From NCBI GenBank assembly GCA_017963805.1, contig JAGCTE010000034.1, positions 1 through 61,240 on the forward strand: a DNA stretch of 61,240 nt. Reading direction: 5' to 3'. This document shows, one piece after another, positions 34,880 to 45,049 of this stretch. Source of the stretch: a bacterium (GTDB taxonomy: Bacteria; Auribacterota; UBA3054). The position numbers and the translations under genes are program-made. Position 1 is the stretch's first letter; every line of letters begins with the position of its first letter. The notes beneath the pieces were generated by a model. The model worked only from the letters and a program-made list of their open reading frames with translations, ran no database searches and was not told the origin of the DNA.

Positions 34880-37408
34880 ATGGATCAGAATCTTTATACA
34901 AGCACTGAGAAAGTCCAGCCGGTCTCCGTATCGGCCGAGATGAAAAAATCCTTCATCGATTACGCCATGAGCGTGATCATCAGCCGCGCCCTGCCGGAAG
35001 TCAGGGACGGCTTGAAACCGGTTCACCGCCGCGTTCTTTACGCCATGTTCCGGGAAGGTCTGCTGCACAACAGAAAATACTCCAAGTGCGCCGGCGTGGT
35101 CGGCGAAGTCTTGAAGAAGTACCATCCTCACGGCGACTCGGCCGTTTACGACACGCTTGTGCGTATGGCGCAGCCCTGGAGCATGAGGTATCCCCTGGTG
35201 GACGGCCAGGGCAACTTCGGCTCTATCGACGGCGACTCCGCCGCGGCCTACCGCTACACCGAGTGCCGCATGACCGCTTTGGCGGAAGAGATGCTGGCTG
35301 ACATCGACAAGGATACCGTGGACTTCATGCCGAACTTCGACGAGACCGTTCCCGAGCCTACGGTGCTGCCCACGAAAGTCCCGCAGCTCCTTCTTAACGG
35401 CACGAGCGGCATCGCCGTCGGTATGGCGACCAACGTTCCGCCGCACAACTTGGGCGAACTTTGCGACGCTCTCGTCATGTTCATCAAGAATCCGGAAGTG
35501 TCGCTTCAGGAACTTATGACCGTCCTGCCCGGGCCGGACTTCCCGACGGGCGGCATAATCTGCGGCAACTCAGAAATCATCAACATGTACAAGACGGGCC
35601 GCGGCAGACTGAAGATCAGAGGCGCGGCGGGCGTCGAGCCTGGAAAGATGGGCAAGGACAACATCGTAATAACCGAGATACCCTATACCGTCAACAAGGC
35701 CAACCTCGTCACTTCGATCGCCGAACTGGTCAACGACAAGAAGATTACCGGCATCTCCGACCTGAGGGATGAATCCAGCAAGGAAGGCATCCGCATCGTG
35801 GTGGAACTGAAGAGAGGCGAGATACCCAACGTGGTCCTGAACCAGCTCTACAAGCACACGCAGCTGCAGATGACCTTCGGCGCCATTTTGATCGCCATCG
35901 AGGACGGTCAGCCCAGAACGGTCGGCCTCAAGCAGTGCCTGCACAGCTTCGTCAACCACAGGAAAGAAGTGGTGACGAGAAGATCCGCTTTCGACCTGGC
36001 CAAGGCTGAAAAGCGCGCGCACGTCGTTGAAGGCTTCCTGAAAGCCCTCGACATCATCGACAAGGTCGTGGCTTTGATCAGGGCCAGCAAGGACCGTGAC
36101 GAAGCGAGAGTCGGCCTCATCAACAAGTTCGGCTTCACCGAACCCCAGGCCGTGGCGATCTTAGACATGCGACTCTATCAGTTGACCGGTCTGGAACGCG
36201 GGAAACTGGAAGAGGAGCTGGCCGACCTTATGAAGGAGATCGCTTTCTTAAAGAGCGTTCTTTCCGACGAAAAGGTTTTGATCGGCCTCATCATCGACGA
36301 ACTGGAAGATCTTAAGAAGCGCTACAGCGACGAGCGCCGCACCGCTCTCGCGGGCTCCGCGGACGATCTCAAGATGGAAGATCTCATCGCCAACGAGACG
36401 ACGGTCATCACCGTCACGCACTCCGGTTACATCAAACGCTGCCCGGTCTCGGCTTTCAGAAGCCAGCACAGAGGCGGAAGCGGGATCCGCGGCGTCGGAA
36501 CGAAGGAAGAGGATTTCGTGGAGCAGGTCTTCACGGCTTCCACGCACGATTATTTGTTCTTCTTCACTTCGGCCGGCAAGGTCTACTGGCTCAAAGCCTA
36601 TGAGATCCCGCAGATGCCGCGCGATTCCCGCGGCAAGGCGATCGTCAACCTCCTGCAGGTGGAGAGCGGCGAGAAGATCTCTTCCATTCTGCGCGTGACG
36701 GGCTTTAACGACACCCAGAGCGTCATCCTCTGCACGAGGAAAGGCATCGTCAAGAAGACGAAACTCAACGAGTTCCGCAATATGCGCAAGAGCGGCCTTA
36801 TCGCCATCAATTTGGAAGACGACGACACCATCTGCACCGCCAAGATGACCGGCGGCAACGACGACGTCATTCTCTTCACCAGGAACGGCATGTCCATCCG
36901 CTTCAGCGAGCAGGACGCCAGGGAATTGGGCCGCAACACCAAGGGCGTAAGAGGCATCAAGCTCGAGAACAACGACTACGTCATCGGCATGGAAGTCGTC
37001 AGCGACGAGAACACCAGCGTCCTGGTCCTGACGGAACAGGGCTACGGGAAGCGCACGACCTTCCACGAATATCACATCCAGCGCCGCGCCGGCAAAGGCC
37101 TCATCGCAATCAAGACGACCGAAAGGAACGGCAAGGTGGTCTCCGCCTTCACCGTAGATCCCACCACCGAGATCGTTATGGTGACGCAGGGCGGGCAGCT
37201 GATAAGGACTAGAGCCGGCGAGTTCCGCGAGATCGGCCGCAACACCCAGGGCGTCATGGCCGCCAGGCTTGACGAAGGCGATTCTTTGGTCGCCGCCGCC
37301 CGAGTCTTCACGACCGGATTGGAAGAAACCGCTGAAGAGGGCGGGGAAGAGCCCGGCCCGACCCAGGGCGAACTATTGCCCGAGGAAAACGAAACGGAAA
37401 AAGAATAA
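34880..37408 (+). CDS. gyrA: DNA gyrase subunit A
   Basis: 842 residues. The winged-helix breakage domain has catalytic Y126 in AAYRYTE. The six-bladed C-terminal propeller follows, with the GyrA box QRRAGKG (near 734). The quinolone-resistance region has S87 and D91 (equivalent to E. coli S83 and D87), the wild-type susceptible residues. An acidic Glu/Gly tail ends the protein. It follows gyrB closely with an AAAGGA ribosome site. Confidence 0.97.
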   Translation: MDQNLYTSTEKVQPVSVSAEMKKSFIDYAMSVIISRALPEVRDGLKPVHRRVLYAMFREGLLHNRKYSKCAGVVGEVLKKYHPHGDSAVYDTLVRMAQPWSMRYPLVDGQGNFGSIDGDSAAAYRYTECRMTALAEEMLADIDKDTVDFMPNFDETVPEPTVLPTKVPQLLLNGTSGIAVGMATNVPPHNLGELCDALVMFIKNPEVSLQELMTVLPGPDFPTGGIICGNSEIINMYKTGRGRLKIRGAAGVEPGKMGKDNIVITEIPYTVNKANLVTSIAELVNDKKITGISDLRDESSKEGIRIVVELKRGEIPNVVLNQLYKHTQLQMTFGAILIAIEDGQPRTVGLKQCLHSFVNHRKEVVTRRSAFDLAKAEKRAHVVEGFLKALDIIDKVVALIRASKDRDEARVGLINKFGFTEPQAVAILDMRLYQLTGLERGKLEEELADLMKEIAFLKSVLSDEKVLIGLIIDELEDLKKRYSDERRTALAGSADDLKMEDLIANETTVITVTHSGYIKRCPVSAFRSQHRGGSGIRGVGTKEEDFVEQVFTASTHDYLFFFTSAGKVYWLKAYEIPQMPRDSRGKAIVNLLQVESGEKISSILRVTGFNDTQSVILCTRKGIVKKTKLNEFRNMRKSGLIAINLEDDDTICTAKMTGGNDDVILFTRNGMSIRFSEQDARELGRNTKGVRGIKLENNDYVIGMEVVSDENTSVLVLTEQGYGKRTTFHEYHIQRRAGKGLIAIKTTERNGKVVSAFTVDPTTEIVMVTQGGQLIRTRAGEFREIGRNTQGVMAARLDEGDSLVAAARVFTTGLEETAEEGGEEPGPTQGELLPEENETEKE

Positions 37409-37441
37409 ACTAAATATAACCACAACAATCAGATTAAATTT

Positions 37442-38737
37442 ATGGCAATCAAAGCTGAAATATCAACGAAGACTCCCTGCGAAGTGGTCGTGAAAGCCAC
37501 CGTCGGCCAGGAAGAGCTCAAGGCCGCTTACGAAAGCGCTCTCCTTAGGAACAGCAAAATGATCGAACTGCCCGGCTTCCGCCGCGGCAAGGCGCCCCGC
37601 TCAATGGTCGAGGCCAAGTTCAAGGAATATTTCGAACAGGAAGCGATGGACGACATGATCAACAAGGTCGTCAAAGCCCTTGTCAAACAGTACCGCCTGC
37701 ATGTGGTCACGGATCCCGGCATGAAGGAAAAGCCGGTCTATCCCGCCGAAGGCGATCTTTCCTTCGAAATCGAATTCGAAGTCGCCCCCAAGGTCGAGAA
37801 CATCCAGTACACCGGATTGAAATTGAAAGGCCGCAAGACGGAAGTGACGCCCGAGGAAGTTGAGAAAGAGATCGCTTTGGCTGCCGAGCGCTTCGCCACT
37901 TACGAAGAAGTGAAGACCGACCGCCCGGCCAAGTTCGGCGACTGGGGAGTCTGCACTTACAAGGCGACTTTGGGCGAGAAGGAAGTCTTCAAGAGAGACT
38001 CCGCCTGGGTCGAAGTGGCTCAGGACCGCAACACTCCGGCTCCCGGCTTCTGCGCCGAAATAGCCGGCATGAAGAAAGGCGAAACGAAGACCTTCGAGCT
38101 CAATTCCGGCTCCGAGTTCTTCATGAAGGAATACCGCGACCAGAAACTGACCTTCACGGTCACCTTGGAGAGCATCAGGGAACGCTCCGTTCCGGAAGTG
38201 AACGACGAACTGGCCGCCAAGATCGACCCGAACATCAAGACCGTTGACGAACTGCGCGTCAAAGTGAAGGAAGCCTTCACCCAGAACAAGACCGAAGTGG
38301 AGCAGAACCGCCTTTGCGAACTCGCCAGAGAGCAGCTCGTCAAGAACAATCCCATTCCGCTGCCTCCGTATTTCGTCCAAGCTCAGACCAACAATATCAT
38401 GCGCCGCGAGCTGGAAAACAAGATGAGAGGCGGAATGAAGGAGGAAGAGCTCCAGAAGGAAGCCGAAAAACTGAAGCCGCAGTGCGAAGAGCGCGCTAAG
38501 ACCGACGTGGCCGCCGAATTCATCATCGGCTACATCGCCGAAAAGGAGAAGATCGTCCTTACCGCCGACGACATCATGCCCCGCCTGCAGGAATACGCCA
38601 GAATGTTCGGGCGTCCCGTGAGCTGGGTCTTCAGAATGTTCGAGCAGTCCGGCAAATTGGAAGAACTGAGAAGCGGCATCCTTCAGGAGAAAACTCTGAG
38701 GTTCGTCGTTTCCAAAGCTGAAGTTACCGAACAATAA
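37442..38737 (+). CDS. tig: Trigger factor
   Basis: 431-residue ribosome-bound chaperone and prolyl isomerase. The ribosome-docking loop GFRRGKAPRSMVE is at about residue 40-52. A PPIase (FKBP-like) domain spans roughly 155-240 and the helical arms complete the C-terminus. It follows gyrA by 33 bases, with an A/C-rich leader lacking a Shine-Dalgarno sequence. The usual clpP-clpX neighbours are absent. Confidence 0.94.
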   Translation: MAIKAEISTKTPCEVVVKATVGQEELKAAYESALLRNSKMIELPGFRRGKAPRSMVEAKFKEYFEQEAMDDMINKVVKALVKQYRLHVVTDPGMKEKPVYPAEGDLSFEIEFEVAPKVENIQYTGLKLKGRKTEVTPEEVEKEIALAAERFATYEEVKTDRPAKFGDWGVCTYKATLGEKEVFKRDSAWVEVAQDRNTPAPGFCAEIAGMKKGETKTFELNSGSEFFMKEYRDQKLTFTVTLESIRERSVPEVNDELAAKIDPNIKTVDELRVKVKEAFTQNKTEVEQNRLCELAREQLVKNNPIPLPPYFVQAQTNNIMRRELENKMRGGMKEEELQKEAEKLKPQCEERAKTDVAAEFIIGYIAEKEKIVLTADDIMPRLQEYARMFGRPVSWVFRMFEQSGKLEELRSGILQEKTLRFVVSKAEVTEQ

Positions 38738-38753
38738 CAAAGAGGGGGTGTTT

Positions 38754-39179
38754 ATGCGCCGCGTATTTTTTGCGATAGTTTTCTTCCTTTTGGGAGGAGC
38801 TTCTCTTCTTCTGGCCCAGAATTCCGGGTTCGTGAATCTGGAAGCGAAGGAGAAGCGCGATCTGGTGACGAAACTTATGATCGCGACCGACATGTATTCC
38901 ACGCTGGATTTTTCCATCAACTCCATCGTGGCCGCCATGCCGGAGGAGATCAGGCCCAGCCTAAGGAAGGCGATAAAGACCGACGAGCTTATGCGGCGCG
39001 TCATCCCCGTTTACGAACGCCATCTGAGCAAAGAAACTATCCAGGCTCTGCTTGATTTCTATCACAGCGAGCCCGGCAACGCCTGGCTTTTGGCCCAGGA
39101 CGCGATCATGAAGGACACCATGGCGGTGTCCAAAGCTTACACCAGCGAGTGCGTGAAATCGCTCACAGCCAATAAATGA
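38754..39179 (+). CDS. DUF2059 family exported protein
   Basis: 141 residues from the ATG at 38754, preferred over GTG at 38748 because the GAGGGGG ribosome site at 38742-38748 overlaps the latter. Signal peptide (about 1-22, ending LLLAQ). The mature protein has the DUF2059 pattern: VIPVYERHLSKETIQALLDFYHSEPGNAWL. These small periplasmic helical proteins are widespread in Gram-negatives and uncharacterised. The stop overlaps the start of the next gene by four bases. Confidence 0.82.
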   Translation: MRRVFFAIVFFLLGGASLLLAQNSGFVNLEAKEKRDLVTKLMIATDMYSTLDFSINSIVAAMPEEIRPSLRKAIKTDELMRRVIPVYERHLSKETIQALLDFYHSEPGNAWLLAQDAIMKDTMAVSKAYTSECVKSLTANK

Positions 39180-40345
39180 GCAGGATCTACGAATTTTTTA
39201 CCACTCCCCAGGGCGAAGTTAAGCCGGCGCTCTTCATAGTGCTGTTCGCTGTCGCCCTCATACTGACTTTGCTCTTCACGAAGTTCACGCTCGCTTTCGC
39301 CCTGAAGAAGAAACTCTTCGGGCCGGTCGGCGGACGCCACGTCGGCAACCGCCAGATCCCCAGGCTTGGCGGGGCGGCGCTGGTTGCGGCTTTTGCTCTT
39401 ACCGCCGTTTTGGCGGCCTTCCTTAATCCCACCGTCGCCAAAGAGTTCCTGCAGCCGCAGACGCTCGCCATTTTCGGCGGGCTTCTTATCGTGGCCGTGC
39501 TCGGCGTGGTCGACGACCTTCTGCAGCTCAGCTGGGCGACGAAGTTCGTCTTCCAGATCGTGGCGAGCTGCCTTGTCATCGGCAACGGCATCGTGATCGC
39601 CAAGATCACGAACCCCTTCGGGCCGACATTGGATTTCTATCCCTGGATGGCCATCGCTTTCACTCTTATCTGGCTGGTCGGCATCACCAACGCTATCAAC
39701 CTTTCCGACGGCTTGGACGGATTGTGCGGCGGCATAATCTTCATCGTGGCGGCCGTCATCTTCGTCAACTCCCGCATCTTGGCGCACACAAGGCCCGAGC
39801 AGTTCACGCTCTTCGTTTTCCCGAGCGTAATTTGCGCCATCGTCCTTGGCGCCGTGCTTGGTTTTTTGCGCTACAATTTCTATCCCGCCAAGATATTTTT
39901 GGGCGACGGGGGAGCGCTGTTTTTGGGCTTCTTGGTCGCCTGCATGGCGATAAGGAGCTCCCAGATCAGCGCCACGAGCGTCGCCCTCCTAGTCCCCATC
40001 ATCGCGTTGGGGCTTCCCATCCTCGACACGACGCTGGCTTTCCTCAGACGCACGGTCAGGAGGGAGAACCCCTTCCAGTCCGACGCCCAGCACATCCACC
40101 ACAAGATCATGTACAGCGGGCTTACGCACCCCGAGACCGTTCTGGTATTGTACGGCTTCTGCCTGCTCCTTGGCTTGGCGGCTTTGGCGCTTTCGCTTAG
40201 AAGCAACCAGTACGCCGGGATAATCCTCGTCGTGCTGACGATCGTCATACTGCTTGGCTTCAAAAAATTCGGCGTCCTGGACGTCACCAGACTCTGGGGA
40301 GTCAGGCGCCGCGGCGACGCTGAAGAGCCGAAAAAAGATGAGTAA
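39176..40345 (+). CDS. wecA: Undecaprenyl-phosphate GlcNAc-1-phosphate transferase (WecA/TagO-like)
   Basis: 389-residue polytopic enzyme of the MraY/WecA family. Motifs: GNRQIPRLGG, VDDLLQLSW (Asp pair), NLSDGLDGLCGG, FLGDGGALFLGF and the C-terminal DAQHIHHKI, whose His-x-His-His marks the WecA/TagO rather than MraY branch. It starts glycan assembly on the lipid carrier for O-antigen, enterobacterial-like antigen or other surface polymers. No further sugar transferase genes are in the window. Confidence 0.9.
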   Translation: MSRIYEFFTTPQGEVKPALFIVLFAVALILTLLFTKFTLAFALKKKLFGPVGGRHVGNRQIPRLGGAALVAAFALTAVLAAFLNPTVAKEFLQPQTLAIFGGLLIVAVLGVVDDLLQLSWATKFVFQIVASCLVIGNGIVIAKITNPFGPTLDFYPWMAIAFTLIWLVGITNAINLSDGLDGLCGGIIFIVAAVIFVNSRILAHTRPEQFTLFVFPSVICAIVLGAVLGFLRYNFYPAKIFLGDGGALFLGFLVACMAIRSSQISATSVALLVPIIALGLPILDTTLAFLRRTVRRENPFQSDAQHIHHKIMYSGLTHPETVLVLYGFCLLLGLAALALSLRSNQYAGIILVVLTIVILLGFKKFGVLDVTRLWGVRRRGDAEEPKKDE

Positions 40346-41141
40346 CGGATCCCTATTACCCCTTATAAAAGACTATCTCCGCCAGGAGATAACGCTCGGC
40401 AATTGGGAAAAAATAGCGCCGGAGACGCTTCCTCCCGAGCCGGGGGACGTCAAGGCGTACCTGGCTAAGAAAACCGCCGCCGCCAAAAAACCGGCCAAAA
40501 AAGTTGAGAGCGAACCGCTCAATAAATTCAGGGAACCCTTCAAAATAGGATCTGGTTCCAAAGCGGAAGAGCTTAAGCGCCTCAGGGAATACGCCCTCGG
40601 CTGCAGGCAGTGCGCCCTCTGCCAATCCAGGAGCAACCTGGTCTTCGGCAGCGGCGACCCCGAAGCGAAGATCATGTTCATCGGCGAAGCGCCCGGGGAA
40701 GATGAAGACCTGCAGGGAGAACCTTTCGTCGGCAGGGCCGGCGAGCTTCTTACGGACATCATAGAAAAAGGCATGAAGATACCTAGGAAGAGCGTCTACA
40801 TCGCCAACGTTTTGAAGTGCCGCCCGCCCATGAACCGCGATCCCCAGCCCAACGAGATCGACAACTGCACCCCGATGCTGGCCTGCCAGATAAAGATAGT
40901 CAGGCCGCAAGTCATAATAGCGCTGGGCGCCTTCGCTTCGCGCTACCTTTTGAACACCAAGTCGGGCATCAACGCTTTGCGCGGCGCTTTCCACACCTTG
41001 AGGATCGACGGCATGGCGATCCCCGTTATGCCGACGTATCATCCCTCCTACGTTCTGAGGGAATACACCGTGGAAGTGAGAAGGAAAGTTTGGAACGACG
41101 TCACTATGGTCATGAAATATCTGAATGACAAGCAAGTATAA
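40338..41141 (+). CDS. Uracil-DNA glycosylase, family 4 (Fe-S)
   Basis: 267 residues from ATG 40338, which overlaps the end of the upstream transferase gene by eight bases. A farther upstream ATG would need an 84-base overlap. Family 4 marks: [10 protein letters not shown] with two Cys, VLKCRPP and NCTPML for the other Fe-S ligands, [22 protein letters not shown] for the active site and HPSYVLR. It removes uracil from DNA. The first 75 residues form a Lys/Ala/Pro-rich tail that is longer than in thermophile enzymes. Confidence 0.93.
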   Translation: MSNGSLLPLIKDYLRQEITLGNWEKIAPETLPPEPGDVKAYLAKKTAAAKKPAKKVESEPLNKFREPFKIGSGSKAEELKRLREYALGCRQCALCQSRSNLVFGSGDPEAKIMFIGEAPGEDEDLQGEPFVGRAGELLTDIIEKGMKIPRKSVYIANVLKCRPPMNRDPQPNEIDNCTPMLACQIKIVRPQVIIALGAFASRYLLNTKSGINALRGAFHTLRIDGMAIPVMPTYHPSYVLREYTVEVRRKVWNDVTMVMKYLNDKQV

Positions 41142-42060
41142 ACATATCTTCGGGCCCGTGGCCTCCAGAAGGCTCGGACGTTCCCTGGGCATAGACCTCA
41201 TTCCCTTCAAGACCTGCACCTTGGACTGCGTTTACTGCGAGTGCGGACGCACCACCGCTAAAACGATCGAAAGGAAAGACTATTTCCCGGTGGAGGAAGT
41301 CTTAGGCGAACTGAAAGACTGGAAGGACAAGGGCGGCGAAGCCGATATCGTAACGCTCGCCGGCTCCGGCGAACCTACGCTTTGCAAGTCCCTGACGGAG
41401 ATCATAAAAGGCGCCAAGGAGATAACAGGTCTTCCTCTCTGCCTTATCACGAACGCAACGCTTTTCTACCTTAAGGAAGTGAGGGAAGCGGCGCTCTTAG
41501 CCGACGTTGTCATGCCGAGCCTCGACGCCGCGGACGAAAAGACCTTCAAGAAGCTGAACCGCCCGGCCAATGGCCTTCCCTTCGCCGATTACCTGGACGG
41601 GCTCAAAACTTTCTGCGAGGAATACCGCGGAAAGGGGAGAGTCGACCTCGAGATCTTCCTCGTTCCCGGCATCAACGACAACGAGGATCAAATGACCGCG
41701 CTTTCCCTTTTGTCGCGCTCCCTGAAGGTGAACTGCGTCCAACTCAACACCGCCGTCAGGCCGCCCGCCGAAAAAGACGTCCTGCCCATCCCGAGGGAAG
41801 ATATGGAAAAATGGGCGCGCTACTTCATCCCCAAGGCGGAAGTCATAGCCTCCTACCATTCCGCGCCGCTCAAAGAGGAAAGGGCCGTCAGCGAGGAAGA
41901 GCTAATGGAGACCTTAAGCCACAGGGTGATGTCCCTGGAAGATTTGATCGAGGCCAAAGGATACCCGAAAGAAAAGACCGAAGCGCTCATAAAAGAGCTG
42001 TTAGAGAAAGGCCAAATACGTTCCCGCACCCAGGACGGGAAAGAATTTTTCTATGTTTGA
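41125..42060 (+). CDS. Radical SAM protein (COG0731-like)
   Basis: 311 residues. Fe-S cysteines C31, C35 and C38 in CTLDCVYC, then LAGSGEPTL and PSLDAADEKTFKKLNRP. The pattern matches COG0731, a group annotated as wyosine-base-like radical SAM proteins whose bacterial members have no proven substrate. The C-terminal 80 residues look like a small winged-helix (MSLEDLIEAKGYPKEKTEALIKELLEKG). It overlaps the glycosylase gene by 17 bases and TatD by eight. Confidence 0.88.
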   Translation: MTSKYKHIFGPVASRRLGRSLGIDLIPFKTCTLDCVYCECGRTTAKTIERKDYFPVEEVLGELKDWKDKGGEADIVTLAGSGEPTLCKSLTEIIKGAKEITGLPLCLITNATLFYLKEVREAALLADVVMPSLDAADEKTFKKLNRPANGLPFADYLDGLKTFCEEYRGKGRVDLEIFLVPGINDNEDQMTALSLLSRSLKVNCVQLNTAVRPPAEKDVLPIPREDMEKWARYFIPKAEVIASYHSAPLKEERAVSEEELMETLSHRVMSLEDLIEAKGYPKEKTEALIKELLEKGQIRSRTQDGKEFFYV

Positions 42061-42799
42061 CGTCCACGCCCATCTGACTGACGAAGTTATCTACGGCGAT
42101 CTGGACAACGTGATAAATGAGGCTCAAACCGCCGGCGTCAGCCGTTTCCTTGTTCCGGCCTACAGCAAAAACTTTTGGCAAAGGGGCAGGGACATCGCGG
42201 AAAAATACCCCTTCGTCTATTTCGCCGTCGGCGTCCATCCGCTTTTCATCTCGGAAGGGGACGATCCCGAACTTAGGGAAACTCTCGTAAAACATCCGAA
42301 ATGCCTCGCGGTCGGCGAGGTCGGACTCGATTACGTCCCGGACGACAGCCAGAAGCCACGGCAAACCGCCTGGTTTGCCCATGAAGCCGCCTTTGCCAAA
42401 AAACACGATAAACCACTAATCATCCATTGCCGCAAGGCCTATTCCGACCTTCTGGAGCCTCTCAAGGAGTACGGCGTTCCTTTCCTGCTCCACAGCTGCT
42501 CCTGCTCGAGGGAGCAGGTCAAGCCTTTCCTCGAGCTTGGCGCCTACGTCAGTTTCTCCGGCACCCTAACGAGAACGAACGCCAAAAAAGTCCTCGACCT
42601 GGCCCGCTTCGTGCCAAGGGACAGAGTTCTTTTCGAGACCGACAGCCCCTATATCGGGACCGACAAGGTAAGGCCTCCCTTCGTCAGGCCCGCGCAGGTG
42701 ATGGAAGTCGCCGAAGCGTACGCGAAAGCGACAGGCCTGACCTTAGAGGAAGCTGAAAAATTGACCGACAAAAACGCAGAGCGTTTTTTTGTATTATAA
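42053..42799 (+). CDS. tatD: TatD family metal-dependent hydrolase
   Basis: 248 residues. Metal ligands: H5 and H7 in DVHAHL, the Glu in VGEVGLDYV, and His/Asp residues in IIHCRKAYSDL, LHSCSCS and FETDSPY. TatD proteins are 3'-5' DNases or D-aminoacyl hydrolases. Normal length. It overlaps the radical SAM gene and is followed by priA nine bases on. Confidence 0.92.
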   Translation: MFDVHAHLTDEVIYGDLDNVINEAQTAGVSRFLVPAYSKNFWQRGRDIAEKYPFVYFAVGVHPLFISEGDDPELRETLVKHPKCLAVGEVGLDYVPDDSQKPRQTAWFAHEAAFAKKHDKPLIIHCRKAYSDLLEPLKEYGVPFLLHSCSCSREQVKPFLELGAYVSFSGTLTRTNAKKVLDLARFVPRDRVLFETDSPYIGTDKVRPPFVRPAQVMEVAEAYAKATGLTLEEAEKLTDKNAERFFVL

Positions 42800-42808
42800 A
42801 AGCCGAGC

Positions 42809-45049
42809 ATGCCAAGTTACGTTTCCATAGCCTTCGAGGCCAACCTCGACACCCACTACACCTACAGCGTTCCGGAAGAATTGAGATCCGGCGCGGTGAT
42901 GGGAACGCGCGTCATGGCGCCTTTGGGTCATTCCCAGAGGATCGGCTACATAGTTGACGAAGACCCCGCCGTTCCTTCCGGAGTGAATCTGAAAGACATC
43001 CTTTCCCTGGTCGACAGGAAGCCGATGATCACGCCGCCTCTCATGCGGCTCGCGCTTTTCGTTTCGGAGTATTATTTCTGCGGCTTGGGCCAGGCGCTGA
43101 AATGCTTCCTCCCGGCGCCCGTCCGCCACCGCGCTTCCGACTGCGGCATGGTGCACGTGGTCAAGATAAAAAAAGATCTGAAGGAACTGAACGAGCTTTA
43201 CGAAAACACTCCCGAGCGTTTCTGGAAAAAGCGCAATATCCTGCGCTGCCTGATCGTGAGAAAAGGTTCATCCGACCAGAAGACGCCCTTTCTTCTTCAG
43301 CAGCTGAAAGAAAGGTCGGAATGCGACCTCGCTTCCATAAGGGCGCTGGAAAAGGCGGGCGTTTTGGAAACGGCCTTGGAACAGCACTGGTCGCTTAGGG
43401 ATGACGAGGCGGCTCTTCCCAACGTTCCACCCGAACTGACGGAAGACCAGAAGAACGCCGTGGAAAAAGTTCTGGAGAAGCGCAATGAGTTCGCCGCTTT
43501 CCTCCTGCACGGCGTCACCGGCAGCGGCAAGACGGAAGTTTACCTGCACATCATCGAGGAAGCCCTAAAATCCGGCAAGACGGCCATCGTGCTCGTTCCC
43601 GAGATCGCGCTTACCCCGCAGACCGCCGACCGCTTCCGCGGCCGCTTCGGCTCGAAAGTCGCCGTCCTTCACAGCGCCCAGAGCGACAAGGAGCGCCACA
43701 ACCAGTGGTGGCGCATCAGGGAAGGCAGCGCGAGAGTGGTCGTGGGCGCCCGCTCAGCCATCTTCTCGCCCGTAAGCGACCTCGGCTGCGTTATAGTGGA
43801 CGAGGAGCACGAGGGCAGCTACAAGCAGAACGGCGAAGCGCCTTACTACAACGCCCGCGACCTGGCCGTCATGCGCGCGAAATTGGAAAACTGCCCGGTC
43901 ATTCTTGGCTCCGCCACACCATCCTTGGAAAGCATCCGCAACGTGAAGCTTGGAAAATACACGCTGCTTGGCCTCACGAAAAGAGTCTGCGCCGTGGCCG
44001 ATATCAAGACCGAACTGGTCGACCTCAACAAGGAAGTTCAGGTCGCCTCGCAGTTCGGGCTCATCTCGCGTTCCCTAAAATCCGCTTTGACGGAATGCCT
44101 AGGTAAAAGAGAGCAGGCCATTCTGTTTTTGAACCGCCGCGGCTACGTTCCCAGGCTCATCTGCCCGGAGTGCTACGAGAGCAAAAAGTGCCCCAGCTGC
44201 TCGGTTCCTTTGGCCTACCACAAAAGGGACAACCAGCTGAAATGCCACCTTTGCGGCTACACCGAGGATTACGCTCCGCCCTACAAATGCCAGGAATGCG
44301 GAACGCAGCTCAAGCCCGCCGGCTACGGGACCCAGAGAGTGGAGAACCTTCTTCACGCCATGTTCCCGGAAGCGAAGATAGGCCGCATGGACCGCGACAC
44401 GACCAACAAAAGGGGAGCGCACGAAAAGATCCTGAGCGATTTCGCCTCCCACGAATTTGACATTCTCTTAGGCACCCAAATGATCGCCAAGGGACTGGAC
44501 TTCCACAACGTGACTCTGGTGGGCGTACTGAACGCCGACATTTCCCTCAACACCCCGGACTTTCGCTCTGGAGAGCGCACTTTCCAACTTGTCACCCAGG
44601 TGGTGGGCCGCTCCGGCAGAGGCGCCAAAGCCGGCCGCTCCATCGTGCAGTCCTTCACACCGGAAGACGCTACGCTGATTTTCGCCACCAAAAGCAACTG
44701 GGACGGCTTCGTCAAAAAAGAGCTGGAGGAGCGCAGGGTACTGAATTATCCTCCCTTCAGTCATATCATAGAAATAATCTTCCGCTCCAAGGACAGCGCC
44801 AAGGCTTACCAGGCCGCTGACAAAGTCAGAAAGAAAATAGTAAGCCTTTCCAAAGCCCTGCCCGGCTACTTCTACCTGACGGAAGTGGAGGAGGCCTATC
44901 CCTCCTTCGCCTTCAACGAATACCGCTGGCAATTGCACATGCGCGTAAATAACGTCATGCGCGCCATGGAAACGCTTCTGCGCCCCATCAAGGCAAACCT
45001 CAAGAGCACTTCTCTGGTCAAATGCCAAGTCGACGTCGATCCCGTCTGA
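42809..45049 (+). CDS. priA: Primosomal protein N' (PriA helicase)
   Basis: 746 residues. Walker A GVTGSGKTE near residue 235 and DEEH near 331 define the superfamily 2 helicase core. Zinc cysteines lie around residues 450-500 (CPECYESKKCPSC; CHLCGY; CQECG). PriA restarts stalled replication forks. Its last 32 bases overlap the 3' end of the convergent protease gene, with no terminator between them. Confidence 0.95.
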   Translation: MPSYVSIAFEANLDTHYTYSVPEELRSGAVMGTRVMAPLGHSQRIGYIVDEDPAVPSGVNLKDILSLVDRKPMITPPLMRLALFVSEYYFCGLGQALKCFLPAPVRHRASDCGMVHVVKIKKDLKELNELYENTPERFWKKRNILRCLIVRKGSSDQKTPFLLQQLKERSECDLASIRALEKAGVLETALEQHWSLRDDEAALPNVPPELTEDQKNAVEKVLEKRNEFAAFLLHGVTGSGKTEVYLHIIEEALKSGKTAIVLVPEIALTPQTADRFRGRFGSKVAVLHSAQSDKERHNQWWRIREGSARVVVGARSAIFSPVSDLGCVIVDEEHEGSYKQNGEAPYYNARDLAVMRAKLENCPVILGSATPSLESIRNVKLGKYTLLGLTKRVCAVADIKTELVDLNKEVQVASQFGLISRSLKSALTECLGKREQAILFLNRRGYVPRLICPECYESKKCPSCSVPLAYHKRDNQLKCHLCGYTEDYAPPYKCQECGTQLKPAGYGTQRVENLLHAMFPEAKIGRMDRDTTNKRGAHEKILSDFASHEFDILLGTQMIAKGLDFHNVTLVGVLNADISLNTPDFRSGERTFQLVTQVVGRSGRGAKAGRSIVQSFTPEDATLIFATKSNWDGFVKKELEERRVLNYPPFSHIIEIIFRSKDSAKAYQAADKVRKKIVSLSKALPGYFYLTEVEEAYPSFAFNEYRWQLHMRVNNVMRAMETLLRPIKANLKSTSLVKCQVDVDPV

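Noticed and set aside
37601..39004. A 467-codon minus frame opposite tig
   Set aside because: It covers tig and the DUF2059 gene, both clear on the plus strand; its sequence has no recognisable family.
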